Shown: positions 27,022 to 35,992, counted from the stretch's first letter. The stretch: 64,000 bases of DNA from Paeniglutamicibacter sp. Y32M11 (GCF_019285735.1 NZ_CP079107.1:558001-622000), one strand, 5' to 3'. Program-made: numbers and translations. The notes: generated by a model from the letters alone, not told the origin.

Positions 27022-28227
27022 ATGAACAGCACTCCAGCTTTCCAACCGCTCCCACGCGTCATCGAGATTGCCTCGCTGGCCGACTTTGACAAGCATGTGG
27101 CCACGGTCTTGGCGCTGAGTGATAAGCGATTTGCCGCCTCGATGCATGGCTGGCATGTTCAGTCGGTTGACCTGCGTGCCCGCAGCGCGGTGTTGGAGAA
27201 ATTACGTTCGTCGGGCTCGGTGTTCATGGGGTGTGAAATCGAGGCGAAAATTGAGCGCCGGCTACGTGGCGGCGGGGCGCTGGTTTTTCCCGAAATCCCC
27301 GGGCTGCCCTTTGATCCCTACCGTGGTGAGTTGTACACCGGCGCCGAACTTTATGCGGGCCTGGCTGCCGGGTCCTATGAGGGTGTTGTTGACGCGAGAA
27401 TTTATGCGTGGGCGGCGCACCGGTTGGGCGCAGGAGCTCACGATTCACTGAACGCGGCACTGTCCTCCACGCTGCACGATCACGCCATTGGGCTGCGGCT
27501 TGATTCGCAAATCCGCGATGGTGAACTCTCCCATGCCCCGCTGGTCGGGGTCATGGGAGGGCACGCGGCGGCGCGCGGCAGCACCGGATATGCGCTGGCG
27601 GCCAGGCTGGGACAGGCGCTCTCGGGGGCGGGCTTCATCGTGGCCACCGGTGGTGGCCCCGGTGCCATGGAGGCGGCGAACCTCGGGGCGTATCTGGGCG
27701 CGGGCAACCAGCAGATACTCGATGAGGCACTGGCGATACTCGCGGAGGAACCCGGTTTTGCTCCCTCTGTCACCCGTTGGGCGCGAGCAGCGGCAATGGT
27801 CTGTGAACGGTGGCCAGATGGCTTGGCCAATCTGGGGATCCCGACCTGGTTCTATGGGCACGAGCCACCAAATATGTTTGCCACCCATATCGCTAAGTAC
27901 TTTGCCAATGCCACCCGCGAAGCGGTCTTGCTGCAAAAATGTTCCGGCGGCATCATTTTCCTGCCCGGAGCCGCCGGGACCGTACAGGAAATTTTCCAGG
28001 ACGCCTGTGAGAACTTCTATGGATCTGCCGAGAGCATCAGCCCAATGGTGCTGGTCGGAGTCGAGTATTGGACCAAGACGTTGCCTGCCTACCCACTGCT
28101 TCTGGAACTAGCTCGGGGCAGGGCGATGGAGGAGAAAGTCTTCCTCGTGGATCACCCCGACGAGGCGGTGCGCATCTTGGTGGAGCTAAATAATGGCACG
28201 ATCTTCGGTGTCCGGGGGCTGGCCTAA
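27022..28227 (+). CDS. LOG-family protein (lysine decarboxylase-like Rossmann fold)
   Basis: A 401-residue protein whose second half holds the LOG/TIGR00730 signature: ATGGGPGAMEAANLGAYLGAG (about 208-228) and FLPGAAGTVQEIFQ (about 312-325), the PGGxGTxxE motif with Ala for the second Gly. Known members hydrolyse cytokinin or purine nucleotide monophosphates. This one has an extra N-terminal domain of about 160 residues (VIEIASLADFDKHV...), so its substrate may differ. The ATG at 27022 is preferred; an earlier frame start at 26968 gives a basic tail with no ribosome site. Confidence 0.8.
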   Translation: MNSTPAFQPLPRVIEIASLADFDKHVATVLALSDKRFAASMHGWHVQSVDLRARSAVLEKLRSSGSVFMGCEIEAKIERRLRGGGALVFPEIPGLPFDPYRGELYTGAELYAGLAAGSYEGVVDARIYAWAAHRLGAGAHDSLNAALSSTLHDHAIGLRLDSQIRDGELSHAPLVGVMGGHAAARGSTGYALAARLGQALSGAGFIVATGGGPGAMEAANLGAYLGAGNQQILDEALAILAEEPGFAPSVTRWARAAAMVCERWPDGLANLGIPTWFYGHEPPNMFATHIAKYFANATREAVLLQKCSGGIIFLPGAAGTVQEIFQDACENFYGSAESISPMVLVGVEYWTKTLPAYPLLLELARGRAMEEKVFLVDHPDEAVRILVELNNGTIFGVRGLA

Positions 28228-28362
28228 CTGCGCACACCGGCAGCAGACGACTAAGCTAGAAAGATCATTTCCGGAACTCCGCGCCGCTTTGCTCGACCAT
28301 TCTCCGCGTTGCTTCCGACCCGTTGGTGCGTTCCTCGCACCTTTAAAGACCGAAGAGAATTC

Positions 28363-29322
28363 ATGCCCGCGCAAAAACTCGCCATCGGCGTAGACATCGG
28401 TGGAACGAAAATTGCCGCGGGATTAGTGACTCCCGAAGGGAAAGTGGTGGATCGGCTCCGCCGCCCCACCCCCGGCCACGATGCGCGCGCCGTTGAGGCC
28501 ACGGTGGTAGAACTGGTGACGCTACTCGGCGAGCAGGCACCTTCCGCGGTAGTTGGCGTGGGTGCGGCCGGTTGGATGGACTCCAGCGGAAGCACCGTAC
28601 TTTTCAGCCCGCATCTGGCTTGGCGCAACGAACCGTTGCGCCAGCGCCTTGAATTGGCCTTGGGCCGCAGCGTGATGTTGAGCAACGACGCTGATGCGGC
28701 GGGCTGGGCTGAACACCGCTTCGGAGCGGCTCGCGGTGAAAACGAGATGTTGTGTCTAACTCTCGGCACGGGAATCGGTGGTGCCATCGTGCTCGGTGGA
28801 AAGCTGCAGCGCGGGCGATTTGGCGTCGCCGGAGAATTTGGGCATCAAACACTGGTTCCCGGTGGACACCGGTGTGCCTGCGGAAACCGTGGATGCTGGG
28901 AACAATATGCTTCCGGCAATGCGCTGGGGCGCGAAGGACGTAGCCTCGCCGGCTCCAACTCTCCGGTGGCGCATGCGTTGCGCGCCGAGACTCATGGGGA
29001 CGCCTCGGCGGTCACCGGTGAAATGGTCACGCGCTTGGCCGAGGCCGGGGATCCGGCCTGCTCCGATCTGGTGGCCGAGGCAGGTGAGTGGCTGGGGTTG
29101 GGATTGGCGAATCTGGCCGCGGTGTTGGATCCAGGAATCATGGTTATTGGCGGGGGACTAGGCTCGGCTTCGCCTTCCCTGATTGAGGCGGCCACCGTCG
29201 CCTACAAAAAGGCCCTGAGCGGGCGTGGCTACCGGCCGTACGCAAAAATTGCCCAAGCAGAATTGGGGCCCGACGCGGGCCTCGTTGGGGCCGCTGATCT
29301 GGCCCGCCTGCCCCGCGGTTAA
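28363..29322 (+). CDS. ROK-family sugar kinase (glucokinase-like)
   Basis: A 319-residue ATP-dependent kinase, probably for glucose or a related hexose. It begins QKLAIGVDIGGTKIAAG (ATP-binding), has LSNDADAAGWAEH with the catalytic Asp, LGTGIGGAIVLGGKL, and the ROK zinc motif HRCACGNRGCWEQYAS (about 168-183, Cys-x-Cys-x4-Cys). The presence of the ExGH-type GEFGHQTL supports sugar kinase activity. The ATG at 28363 follows GAAGAG. No transport gene is adjacent. Confidence 0.88.
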   Translation: MPAQKLAIGVDIGGTKIAAGLVTPEGKVVDRLRRPTPGHDARAVEATVVELVTLLGEQAPSAVVGVGAAGWMDSSGSTVLFSPHLAWRNEPLRQRLELALGRSVMLSNDADAAGWAEHRFGAARGENEMLCLTLGTGIGGAIVLGGKLQRGRFGVAGEFGHQTLVPGGHRCACGNRGCWEQYASGNALGREGRSLAGSNSPVAHALRAETHGDASAVTGEMVTRLAEAGDPACSDLVAEAGEWLGLGLANLAAVLDPGIMVIGGGLGSASPSLIEAATVAYKKALSGRGYRPYAKIAQAELGPDAGLVGAADLARLPRG

Positions 29323-29324
29323 CC

Positions 29325-29371
29325 AACGGCACCCGATACGCGGTGGAGTCCACCGGGTATCGGGCGCCGTT
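29325..29371. terminator. Bidirectional hairpin between convergent genes
   Basis: AACGGCACCCGATAC and GTATCGGGCGCCGTT pair with one mismatch, with an inner GGTGG/CCACC helix. It sits between the ROK kinase stop and the SDR gene stop and can serve both strands. Confidence 0.75.
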
Positions 29372-29375
29372 CGAT

Positions 29376-30155
29376 TTATATCGGGCGAGGCGTTCCCGAG
29401 GAGGCGGTGGTTCCGCCGTCTACGGGAATAATGGCCCCGGTGATGTATCCGGCATCTGGACTCGCCAAGAACAACACGGCACGGGCAATATCTTCCGGCG
29501 TTGCTGGCCGATCCAGGGCGAGCCGGTCCAACAGCCGTGCGGCGAACACCGGATCCTCCAACCGCTGTCGGGTCAGTTGCGTATCGGTGAAGGCCGGGGC
29601 CACGGCATTGACCCGCACCCCGTGGTCACCTAGGTCCAGGGCCAAGCTCTGGACCATGGCGTTCAGGGCTCCTTTGGTGGCGTTGTAGGCGAACTGGTTC
29701 CAATCTCCGCGGATTCCCGAAACCGAGGAAATGGCCACGATATTGCCGCGGCTTGTCTTTAACGCCGGCAGAACAGCCCTGGCCAGAATGATGAACGCGT
29801 CAACGTTGACCGCATGCATCCGGTGCCACGCGTCATCGTCAAAAGTCTCAAGATCACTGGGCTCGCACCAGCCGGCATTACTGATGACGATATCCAGTCG
29901 GCCGAAACGTGCCAGCAGATCGGCAACTGACCGTCCGACCTCGGCACGATCGGTCACATCGCAGACCAATACCAGGGACCGGTCTTCCGGATGGTCTTGG
30001 ACCGTGGTGCGCAACGAACTCGCGGTGCGACCCAGAACCACCACCGTGGCGCCCTGCTCCAAGAATCCCCGGGCGATGCTGCGACCGATGCCGGAGCCGG
30101 CTCCGGTGACGAGCACTACGCGGCCCTCGTAGGGGTAGCGGGCCCAAGCAATCAC
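29376..30155 (-). CDS. SDR-family oxidoreductase
   Basis: A 259-residue classical short-chain dehydrogenase. It shows the cofactor motif TGAGSGIG (17-24), DVTD, ISNAGW (NAG), the catalytic Ser in AISSVSGIRG and YNATK (YxxxK), and the C-terminal PVDGG typical of 3-ketoacyl reductase-like members. It overlaps the upstream sugar isomerase gene by 4 bases (30152-30155), so the pair is cotranscribed and translationally coupled. Context makes a sugar or polyol substrate likely. The pair is probably repressed through the perfect palindrome at 31278-31297. Confidence 0.88.
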   Translation of the reverse strand: MIAWARYPYEGRVVLVTGAGSGIGRSIARGFLEQGATVVVLGRTASSLRTTVQDHPEDRSLVLVCDVTDRAEVGRSVADLLARFGRLDIVISNAGWCEPSDLETFDDDAWHRMHAVNVDAFIILARAVLPALKTSRGNIVAISSVSGIRGDWNQFAYNATKGALNAMVQSLALDLGDHGVRVNAVAPAFTDTQLTRQRLEDPVFAARLLDRLALDRPATPEDIARAVLFLASPDAGYITGAIIPVDGGTTASSGTPRPI

Positions 30156-31159
30156 CGCGTTGTACCGGCCAGTGCCTCATTGGCGGCGCGCAGCACCGTC
30201 GAGGCGACCTCGAGGCCTTCGATGCGGCCCAAGGAAACGTCTTCGTGCTCAATGTTGACCCACATGTCGGGATCGATTTCGTGCAGGGCACGTAAGAATT
30301 CCGTCCAATACGCAGCGTCGTGCCCCTTGCCGAGGGCCACGAAGTCCCAGGCGGCGTCCTTGGGCCATTCATTGGCCCATTCGTCCCCGCCAAGGTTGGT
30401 GCGCGGCTCAGAAATATCGAGTTTGCGGAAGCGGTTATCCAGCACGCCATAGATGGCGGCCGCCGGATTAATCCGAACGTCCTTGGCTGCAGCATGGAAG
30501 ACCAGCGGGCCGAGATCTCGGATGACAGCCACCGGGTCCATCTGCTGCCAGAAAAGGTGGGAGGCATCAAGCTCGACACCGACGTGTGTTGCGCCGGTGC
30601 GCTCGATCAGTTCGCGAATTCCCGCGGGATTAAAGACAACATTCTGCGGGTGGAGTTCGAGTGCCACCTTCACACCGTGATCGGAGGCAAGTTTGTCGGT
30701 TTCCATCCAGAAATCGGCGGCAACACCCATTTGGTAGTCGAGGACATCCAGCGAGGCGGAGTTCCAGGCGTTGACGATCCAGTTCGGTGTGGTGGCCCCG
30801 GGCTCTCCGCCCGGTAGACCTGACATGGTGACCACTCGGTCCTGACCCAGACGTTCGGCCAGTCGGATGGAACGACGGATGTCTTCGGCATGGGCGTCAC
30901 CGATAATTGGGTTCGGATGCAGGGGGTTGCCATTGCAATTTAGCCCTGCGATCGAAACACCCGTTCCCTCGAAGGTTCCCAGATATTCGTCACGGGCGGC
31001 ATCGCTGGAGAGGATCTCGTCAAAATTTGGGATGTGCACCGGAGGAAGGAAGCCGCCGGAATTAATCTCGATCCCGGTCAAACCAGCCTTGCCGACGGCT
31101 TTAAGTGCCTCCGGTAGCGAGCGGTCGTGCAGGACGGCGTTGTAGACACCGAGTTTCAT
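30152..31159 (-). CDS. Sugar phosphate isomerase/epimerase-like TIM-barrel protein
   Basis: A 335-residue AP-endonuclease-2-like (xylose isomerase-like) barrel. It shares LNCNGNPLHPNP, MSGLPGG, TPNWIVNAW, HAAAKDVRIN and NIEHEDVSLG with the protein encoded at 40670, so the two are paralogues. ALELHPQNVVFNP and VELDASHLFWQQMD supply Glu, His and Asp metal ligands of the fold. It heads a two-gene operon with the SDR gene. The pair resembles modules that oxidise and then isomerise or dehydrate polyols; the exact reaction is unknown. Confidence 0.85.
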   Translation of the reverse strand: MKLGVYNAVLHDRSLPEALKAVGKAGLTGIEINSGGFLPPVHIPNFDEILSSDAARDEYLGTFEGTGVSIAGLNCNGNPLHPNPIIGDAHAEDIRRSIRLAERLGQDRVVTMSGLPGGEPGATTPNWIVNAWNSASLDVLDYQMGVAADFWMETDKLASDHGVKVALELHPQNVVFNPAGIRELIERTGATHVGVELDASHLFWQQMDPVAVIRDLGPLVFHAAAKDVRINPAAAIYGVLDNRFRKLDISEPRTNLGGDEWANEWPKDAAWDFVALGKGHDAAYWTEFLRALHEIDPDMWVNIEHEDVSLGRIEGLEVASTVLRAANEALAGTTR

Positions 31160-31277
31160 GGCTTTCCTTACTTTCTGGAGATGGTGAGGGCGGGAGCTTC
31201 CGGCGATTCAACGCTGGATCTGTCGAAATCGGTCAACATGTTGGACCAGGGCACCCAGGCGCGGCGGCCCTAGGGAT

Positions 31278-31297
31278 ATTTTGGAGCGCTCCAAAAT
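31278..31297. promoter_or_regulatory. Perfect 20-bp palindrome, LacI-type operator
   Basis: ATTTTGGAGCGCTCCAAAAT is an exact palindrome with the central CG step flanked by GAG/CTC typical of LacI-family operators. It lies about 120 bases before the isomerase-SDR operon. Which LacI protein binds it is not evident; it differs from the CTAGAACG sites at 44899-44969. Confidence 0.75.
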
Positions 31298-31426
31298 GTG
31301 GCCTACCTAAAATATATCCACACTAGGTCAAGTTGTCCATACAAAGTTTTGGCCGTATCCATTTCCGCAGAGAGTGACGAGGGTGAGTTGTTAGTGGCGG
31401 TGCGTCATTTCGCCTATTGACTTTGT

Positions 31427-31446
31427 CAGTATGTCAGGACAAACTG
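31427..31446 (+). promoter_or_regulatory. GntR/IolR-type operator candidate (tautomerase promoter)
   Basis: CAGTATGTCAGGACAAACTG shares CAGTATGT-AGGACA with the site before iolT (42142-42157) and GTATGTC...CAAACT with the site before the GntR gene. An inverted TTTGTC-N10-GACAAA (31422-31443) overlaps it. It lies 63-82 bases before the tautomerase start. Confidence 0.65.
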
Positions 31447-31508
31447 TTTTAGTGTCCACCGAATTGAGATGGGTTGCCCCGGCTAAATGGGAAGGGAGTG
31501 TGGGAATC

Positions 31509-31922
31509 ATGCCGATGATTCGCATTGATGTTACCGAGGGGCGCGCGCCCGAGGAGCTGGAGAAGCTCAGTAGGGCCATTCATATCGCAGTGGTGGAGGA
31601 GTATCGCATCCCGGAGGGCGATTACTTCCATGTCATCACCGAACATCCGCGCGGCCAGGTTGTTGCTCTTGATGCCGGGCTTGGGTTTGAGCGCAGCGAT
31701 GCAGTGGTGATGATCCAGATCTTCACCCAGCGCGGGCGCTCCGGGGAAGCCAAGAGCGCCCTGTTTGCCGCGATCGCACGCGAGCTGCAGGGGGTTGGTG
31801 TGGCCGGGGAGGATGTCTTTATCGGCTATCTGGAAAACGGTGCCGAAGATTGGTCGTTCGGATTTGGCCGCGCCCAATATTCCACCGGCGAGCTGGCCAT
31901 CCCGAGCTCCCGTGAGGCTTGA
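31509..31922 (+). CDS. Tautomerase-superfamily protein
   Basis: A 137-residue 4-oxalocrotonate tautomerase-like protein. It begins Met-Pro-Met-Ile, so Pro1 after Met removal would be the catalytic base, and continues with VTEGRAPEELEKLSRAIH, a double-length (MSAD/cis-CaaD-like) size. GRSGEAKSALFAAIARELQ and GVAGEDVFIGYLENGAEDWSFG follow the family pattern. The ATG at 31509 is chosen because it exposes the proline and has GGGAGTG upstream; the frame start at 31431 lies inside the operator. Shared regulation suggests a keto-enol or isomerisation step in cyclitol breakdown, not yet assigned. Confidence 0.85.
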   Translation: MPMIRIDVTEGRAPEELEKLSRAIHIAVVEEYRIPEGDYFHVITEHPRGQVVALDAGLGFERSDAVVMIQIFTQRGRSGEAKSALFAAIARELQGVGVAGEDVFIGYLENGAEDWSFGFGRAQYSTGELAIPSSREA

Positions 31923-31973
31923 GTGAATGATGAGACTTGTGACCGAGCGTCGCTTCATTACTCTCGTTGTAAA

Positions 31974-32004
31974 TATGACAGTACAAACCTTTGACAGGAC
32001 AAAG
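31974..32004 (+). promoter_or_regulatory. Tandem GntR/IolR-type operator candidates before iolC
   Basis: Two direct copies, TATGACAGTACAAACC and TTTGACAGGACAAAGT, are spaced exactly 16 bases apart (TGACAG at 31976 and 31992). The second differs by one base from the TGTCAGGACAAA of the tautomerase site. They lie about 110 bases before the iolC start. Confidence 0.65.
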
Positions 32005-32111
32005 TTTATGGTGCAGAGTATTTCCTGTGGCTTGACTCACAATCATGAACCCCTCAAAGCTGATGCGAAACCGCACAGCCAGGAACCAGCGAAGAAAGGA
32101 CGTCGATCCGC

Positions 32112-33110
32112 GTGACTCACGACGTACTCACCATCGGACGCATCAGCGTCGACGTCTACCCGAACGACATCGGAGTCCCACTCGGCGAGGTGAACAGCTT
32201 CGGCAAGTACCTGGGCGGATCGCCCACAAACGTGGCTGTTGCCGCGGCCCGACACGGGCGCCGTACCGCGGTCATCACCCGCATCGGCGACGACGAGTTC
32301 GGCAGCTACCTTGAGCGCGAACTAGACAAGTTCAACGTCGACCGCCGGCATGTCAGCCGCGTGCCTGGACTGCAGACTCCCGTCACCTTCTGCGCCATCA
32401 TGCCGCCGGAAGATTTCCCGCTCTACTTCTACGGCCGTTTCCCTACCGCGCCCGACTGGAAGATCGCCACCGAAGAACTCGATGTAGACGCCATCCGCAG
32501 TACACGGATTTTCTGGTCCACCGTCACCGGACTGAGTCAAGAACCCAGCGCCAGCGCCCACATCGCCGCCCACGAAATGCGTAGCCGTGACACGTTACGA
32601 TCCGACCAATTCACTGTCTTGGATCTGGATTACCGTCCCATGTTCTGGGAGTCGGAAGAGGCCGCCCGGCTACAGGTCGCCAAGATCCTTCCCCACGTCA
32701 CCGTGGCCATCGGCAACGACAAGGAATGTGCCGTGGCCGTCGGTGAAGGCACTCCCGACGAGCAGGCTGATCGACTGTTGGCAGCAGGAGTCGAAATTGC
32801 CGTGGTCAAGCTGGGCGCCGAGGGCGTCATGGCTAAGACCCGCACCGAACGCGTGGTCTCCGCCCCGGTGCCGGTGCAGACCGTCAACGGGCTCGGGGCC
32901 GGAGATTCCTTCGGTGGAGCCTTCTGCCACGGGCTGCTCTCCGGCTGGCCCTTGGAACAAGTCCTTGACTATGCCAACGCGTCGGGCGCCATCGTCGCGT
33001 CCCGGCTGGCCTGCTCCGACGACATGCCTACTCCATCCGAGGTCAACGCATTGTTGGCCGAACGTGGCCGCACCGTACCCGGGCCAGCAACCATCGAGGT
33101 CTCCCCATGA
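32112..33110 (+). CDS. iolC: 5-dehydro-2-deoxygluconokinase
   Basis: A 332-residue PfkB-family kinase phosphorylating 5-dehydro-2-deoxygluconate in inositol breakdown. N-terminal LTIGRISVDVYPNDIGVPL and SFGKYLGGSPTNVAVAAARHG fit IolC, and NGLGAGDSFGGAFCHG has the catalytic Asp (about residue 262). A GTG start follows AAGAAAGGA. The stop overlaps the next start as ATGA (33107-33110). It is the first gene of the main inositol operon. Confidence 0.93.
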   Translation: MTHDVLTIGRISVDVYPNDIGVPLGEVNSFGKYLGGSPTNVAVAAARHGRRTAVITRIGDDEFGSYLERELDKFNVDRRHVSRVPGLQTPVTFCAIMPPEDFPLYFYGRFPTAPDWKIATEELDVDAIRSTRIFWSTVTGLSQEPSASAHIAAHEMRSRDTLRSDQFTVLDLDYRPMFWESEEAARLQVAKILPHVTVAIGNDKECAVAVGEGTPDEQADRLLAAGVEIAVVKLGAEGVMAKTRTERVVSAPVPVQTVNGLGAGDSFGGAFCHGLLSGWPLEQVLDYANASGAIVASRLACSDDMPTPSEVNALLAERGRTVPGPATIEVSP

Positions 33111-34030
33111 GCGCCAACCCGTCCGCCGATCGCGAAGATCCGCGCCGCTACGAACATTTGACCACCCTTCGTCTGGAAGATCCGAGCGCTGTGGCCCGTG
33201 CTGCGACCACTCGAATCCGCCACGAGGGCGCGCGCGCCGGGAAACAGAACTTCATCATCGCTGCGGACCACCCCGCACGCGGCGCGCTATCGGTTGGCAA
33301 TCGCACCATGGTCATGGCAGATCGCCGCGAACTGCTGGACCGACTCCAGATTGCCTTGCAAAACCCCGCCGTTGACGGCATCTTGGCCAGCCCTGACATC
33401 CTTGATGACCTGTTGCTGCTCGGCGCACTCGAGCACAAATTGGTCTTTGGTTCAATGAACCGCGGGGGGCTATCCGGCTATGTCAACGAATTTGATGATC
33501 GCTTCACCGGGCACACCGCCCAGGCACTGGCGGACATCGGCGCAGACGGTGGCAAGATGCTCACCCGCATCGCCTTGGGCGACCCCGCAACGGCCGTAAC
33601 CCTGGAAGCCACCGCCCATGCCATCGACGAACTGGCGCAGCGCAAGCTCATCGCCATGGTCGAGCCGTTCCTTTCCGAATGGCACCAAGGCAAGGTCCGA
33701 AACGATCTGAGCCCCGATGCGGTGATCAAGTCGATCGGTATCGCTTCCGGACTCGGCGGCACCAGCGCCTACACCTGGATGAAACTTCCGGTGGTGCCCG
33801 AGATGGAACGAGTCATGGCCGCCACCACGTTGCCCACCGTATTGCTCGGTGGAGACCCAGCAGGATCCCCGGATGAAGTCTTCGCATCCTGGCAAGCGGC
33901 GTTGGCCCTACCCGGGGTCCAAGGACTCACCGTCGGTCGCACCCTGCTTTATCCGCAGGACGGCGACGTCGCCGCAGCGGTAGCCACCGCAGCCTCCCTG
34001 CTTAACCCCGCCAACATCCCCGCCGAATAG
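33107..34030 (+). CDS. Cgl0159-like (beta/alpha)8 protein, probable aldolase of the iol operon
   Basis: A 307-residue protein resembling the Cgl0159 family that accompanies inositol genes in Corynebacterium and Arthrobacter. NFIIAADHPARGALSVG and GGDPAGSPDEVFASWQAAL are characteristic. No IolJ-type class II aldolase gene is seen, so this protein may cleave 2-deoxy-5-keto-gluconate 6-phosphate; that assignment is inferred from position between iolC and iolD. It is translationally coupled to iolC. Confidence 0.85.
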   Translation: MSANPSADREDPRRYEHLTTLRLEDPSAVARAATTRIRHEGARAGKQNFIIAADHPARGALSVGNRTMVMADRRELLDRLQIALQNPAVDGILASPDILDDLLLLGALEHKLVFGSMNRGGLSGYVNEFDDRFTGHTAQALADIGADGGKMLTRIALGDPATAVTLEATAHAIDELAQRKLIAMVEPFLSEWHQGKVRNDLSPDAVIKSIGIASGLGGTSAYTWMKLPVVPEMERVMAATTLPTVLLGGDPAGSPDEVFASWQAALALPGVQGLTVGRTLLYPQDGDVAAAVATAASLLNPANIPAE

Positions 34031-34045
34031 GAGCACCGCAGAGTA

Positions 34046-35992
34046 ATGGCTACACGCAGAATGACTGTCGCCCAGGCCGTCGTGGAATTCCTGGGCAAGC
34101 AATACACCGTTGATAACATCGGTGCCGAGTCCTATCGCGAACGACTCATCCCGGGCATGTTCGGTATCTTCGGGCATGGGAACGTGGCAGGAGTGGGCCA
34201 GGCACTGAAGCAGTGGCAGGTGCGCGATCCCGCCCTCATGCCCTACTACCAGGGCCGAAACGAGCAGGCCCAGTCGCACCAGGCCGTCGGCTATGCCCGG
34301 CACACTCGTCGCCGAGCTACCTACGCGGTTTCCACCTCCATTGGACCGGGCTCCTCCAATCTGCTCACCGGCGCGGCGCTGGCCACGGCCAACCGTCTCC
34401 CGGTGCTCTTGTTGCCCTCCGATACCTTCGCCACCCGGGCCGCGGATCCGGTGCTGCAGCAGTTGGAACATTCACACGGTTACGACATCACCGTCAACGA
34501 CGCCTTCCGACCGCTGTCCAAGTACTTCGACCGAGTCAACCGCCCCGAGCAGCTTTTCTCGGCGATGCTGCACGGACTGCGGGTGCTCACCGATCCGGCC
34601 GAGACCGGGGCGGTGACCATCTCCCTGCCCCAAGACGTGCAGGCAGAGGTCTTTGATGTGCCAGAGGAATTCCTGGCAGAACGAGACTGGAAAATTCGTC
34701 GACCCGAACCCGAATCTGACGACATCGCCCGTGCCGCGGCAATGATTAAGGCTGCAAAGAGCCCGCTGATTATTGCCGGTGGAGGCGTTTTGTATTCCTT
34801 CGCCCAAGAGGCGCTGCTGGAACTGGCCCAAAAAACTGGCATCCCTGTCGCCTACACTCAGGCCGGTGTCGGAACCATCGCTTGGGACTCGCCACATTCG
34901 CTCGGTGCCATTGGTTCCACCGGTACCACCGCGGCCAACGCGCTGGCCGCCGAGGCCGATCTGGTCATTGGTGTCGGGACCCGCTACGAGGATTTCACCA
35001 CCGCCTCACGCACTGCTTTCCAGAACCCCGATTTGCGCTTCATCAACATCAACGTCGCACCGCTGGACGCCTACAAGCACGGCACCGCGCTGCCTATCGT
35101 CGCCGATGCGCGCAAGGCGTTGAACGCACTGAACACCGCACTGGGTGGGTACCGCGTTGGCGCCGATCTTCAATCCATGATCGCCGCCGAAAAGAAGCGC
35201 TGGGATGCCACGGTGGATGCTGCCTTCTCCACCCGGCACAACCCGTTGCCGGCGCAAAATGAGATCATCGGCGCCGTTCACGGCGCCATGGACGAACGCG
35301 ACGTGGTCATCTGTGCTGCCGGGTCATTGCCCGGTGACCTGCACAAGATGTGGCGCATCAAGGACGCCTACGGTTACCACGTGGAATACGCGTTCTCCTG
35401 CATGGGATATGAGATCGCCGGCGGCCTGGGCGTTAAGCGCGCGGTCATCGACGAGGCGACCCGCGGTGCGGCAGATAACCGCGACGTGGTGGTCATGGTC
35501 GGGGACGGCTCCTACCTGATGATGCACACCGAATTAGTCACCGCGGTGGCCGAGGGCATCAAACTGATCACCGTGCTGATCCAGAACCACGGTTACGCCT
35601 CCATCGGTTCGCTCTCCGAATCCTTGGGTTCCCAACGCTTTGGCACTCAATACCGTGAGTTGGACGCAAAAACGCATTCCTTCGATGCCGGGGAAAAACT
35701 GCCGATCGATCTGGCCACCAACGCCGAGTCCTTGGGCGTGCGGGTCATCAGGATCGAACCGGGCACCGACGCGATCAGCAAACTCGCCGAGGCCGTGACC
35801 GCGGCCAAGGCCGCACCGGAAGGCAGCGGCCCGATCCTGATCCACGTTGAATCCGATCCGCTACTGGACGCCCCGGACTCCGAATCCTGGTGGGACGTGC
35901 CGGTCTCCGGGGAATCGGACCTCGAGAGCACCCAAGCCGCCTTCGATACCTACACCGGGCACAAAGCGCGCCAACGCCCGTTCCTGGGCTAA
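34046..35992 (+). CDS. iolD: 3D-(3,5/4)-trihydroxycyclohexane-1,2-dione acylhydrolase
   Basis: A 648-residue thiamin-diphosphate enzyme opening the cyclohexane-dione ring to 5-deoxy-glucuronate. The N-terminal pyrimidine-binding domain has GMFGIFGHGNVAGVGQAL and YAVSTSIGPGSSNLLTGAAL. The central domain has IIAGGGVLYS, and the C-terminal domain has VMVGDGSYLMMHTEL, the GDG...N cofactor motif with the later NHGYASIG. Size and motif order match IolD. AGGAG lies before the start. Confidence 0.95.
   Translation: MATRRMTVAQAVVEFLGKQYTVDNIGAESYRERLIPGMFGIFGHGNVAGVGQALKQWQVRDPALMPYYQGRNEQAQSHQAVGYARHTRRRATYAVSTSIGPGSSNLLTGAALATANRLPVLLLPSDTFATRAADPVLQQLEHSHGYDITVNDAFRPLSKYFDRVNRPEQLFSAMLHGLRVLTDPAETGAVTISLPQDVQAEVFDVPEEFLAERDWKIRRPEPESDDIARAAAMIKAAKSPLIIAGGGVLYSFAQEALLELAQKTGIPVAYTQAGVGTIAWDSPHSLGAIGSTGTTAANALAAEADLVIGVGTRYEDFTTASRTAFQNPDLRFININVAPLDAYKHGTALPIVADARKALNALNTALGGYRVGADLQSMIAAEKKRWDATVDAAFSTRHNPLPAQNEIIGAVHGAMDERDVVICAAGSLPGDLHKMWRIKDAYGYHVEYAFSCMGYEIAGGLGVKRAVIDEATRGAADNRDVVVMVGDGSYLMMHTELVTAVAEGIKLITVLIQNHGYASIGSLSESLGSQRFGTQYRELDAKTHSFDAGEKLPIDLATNAESLGVRVIRIEPGTDAISKLAEAVTAAKAAPEGSGPILIHVESDPLLDAPDSESWWDVPVSGESDLESTQAAFDTYTGHKARQRPFLG

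Larger units (their letters stand above)
31160..31508. other. Divergent promoter region between the isomerase and tautomerase genes
   Basis: Non-coding. It holds the LacI-type palindrome at 31278-31297 on the isomerase side and the GntR-type motif at 31427-31446 on the tautomerase side, in an AT-rich setting (31270-31440). A TTGACT at 31417-31422 could be a -35 element for the rightward promoter. Confidence 0.7.

Noticed and set aside
31325-31352. TTGTCCATACAAAGTTTTGG as a further IclR or GntR site
   Set aside because: It shares only short words with either motif and lacks a proper palindrome or the GTATGT half.
31431-31508. N-terminal extension of the tautomerase from an ATG at 31431
   Set aside because: The ATG lies inside the operator motif, and the extension would bury the catalytic proline.
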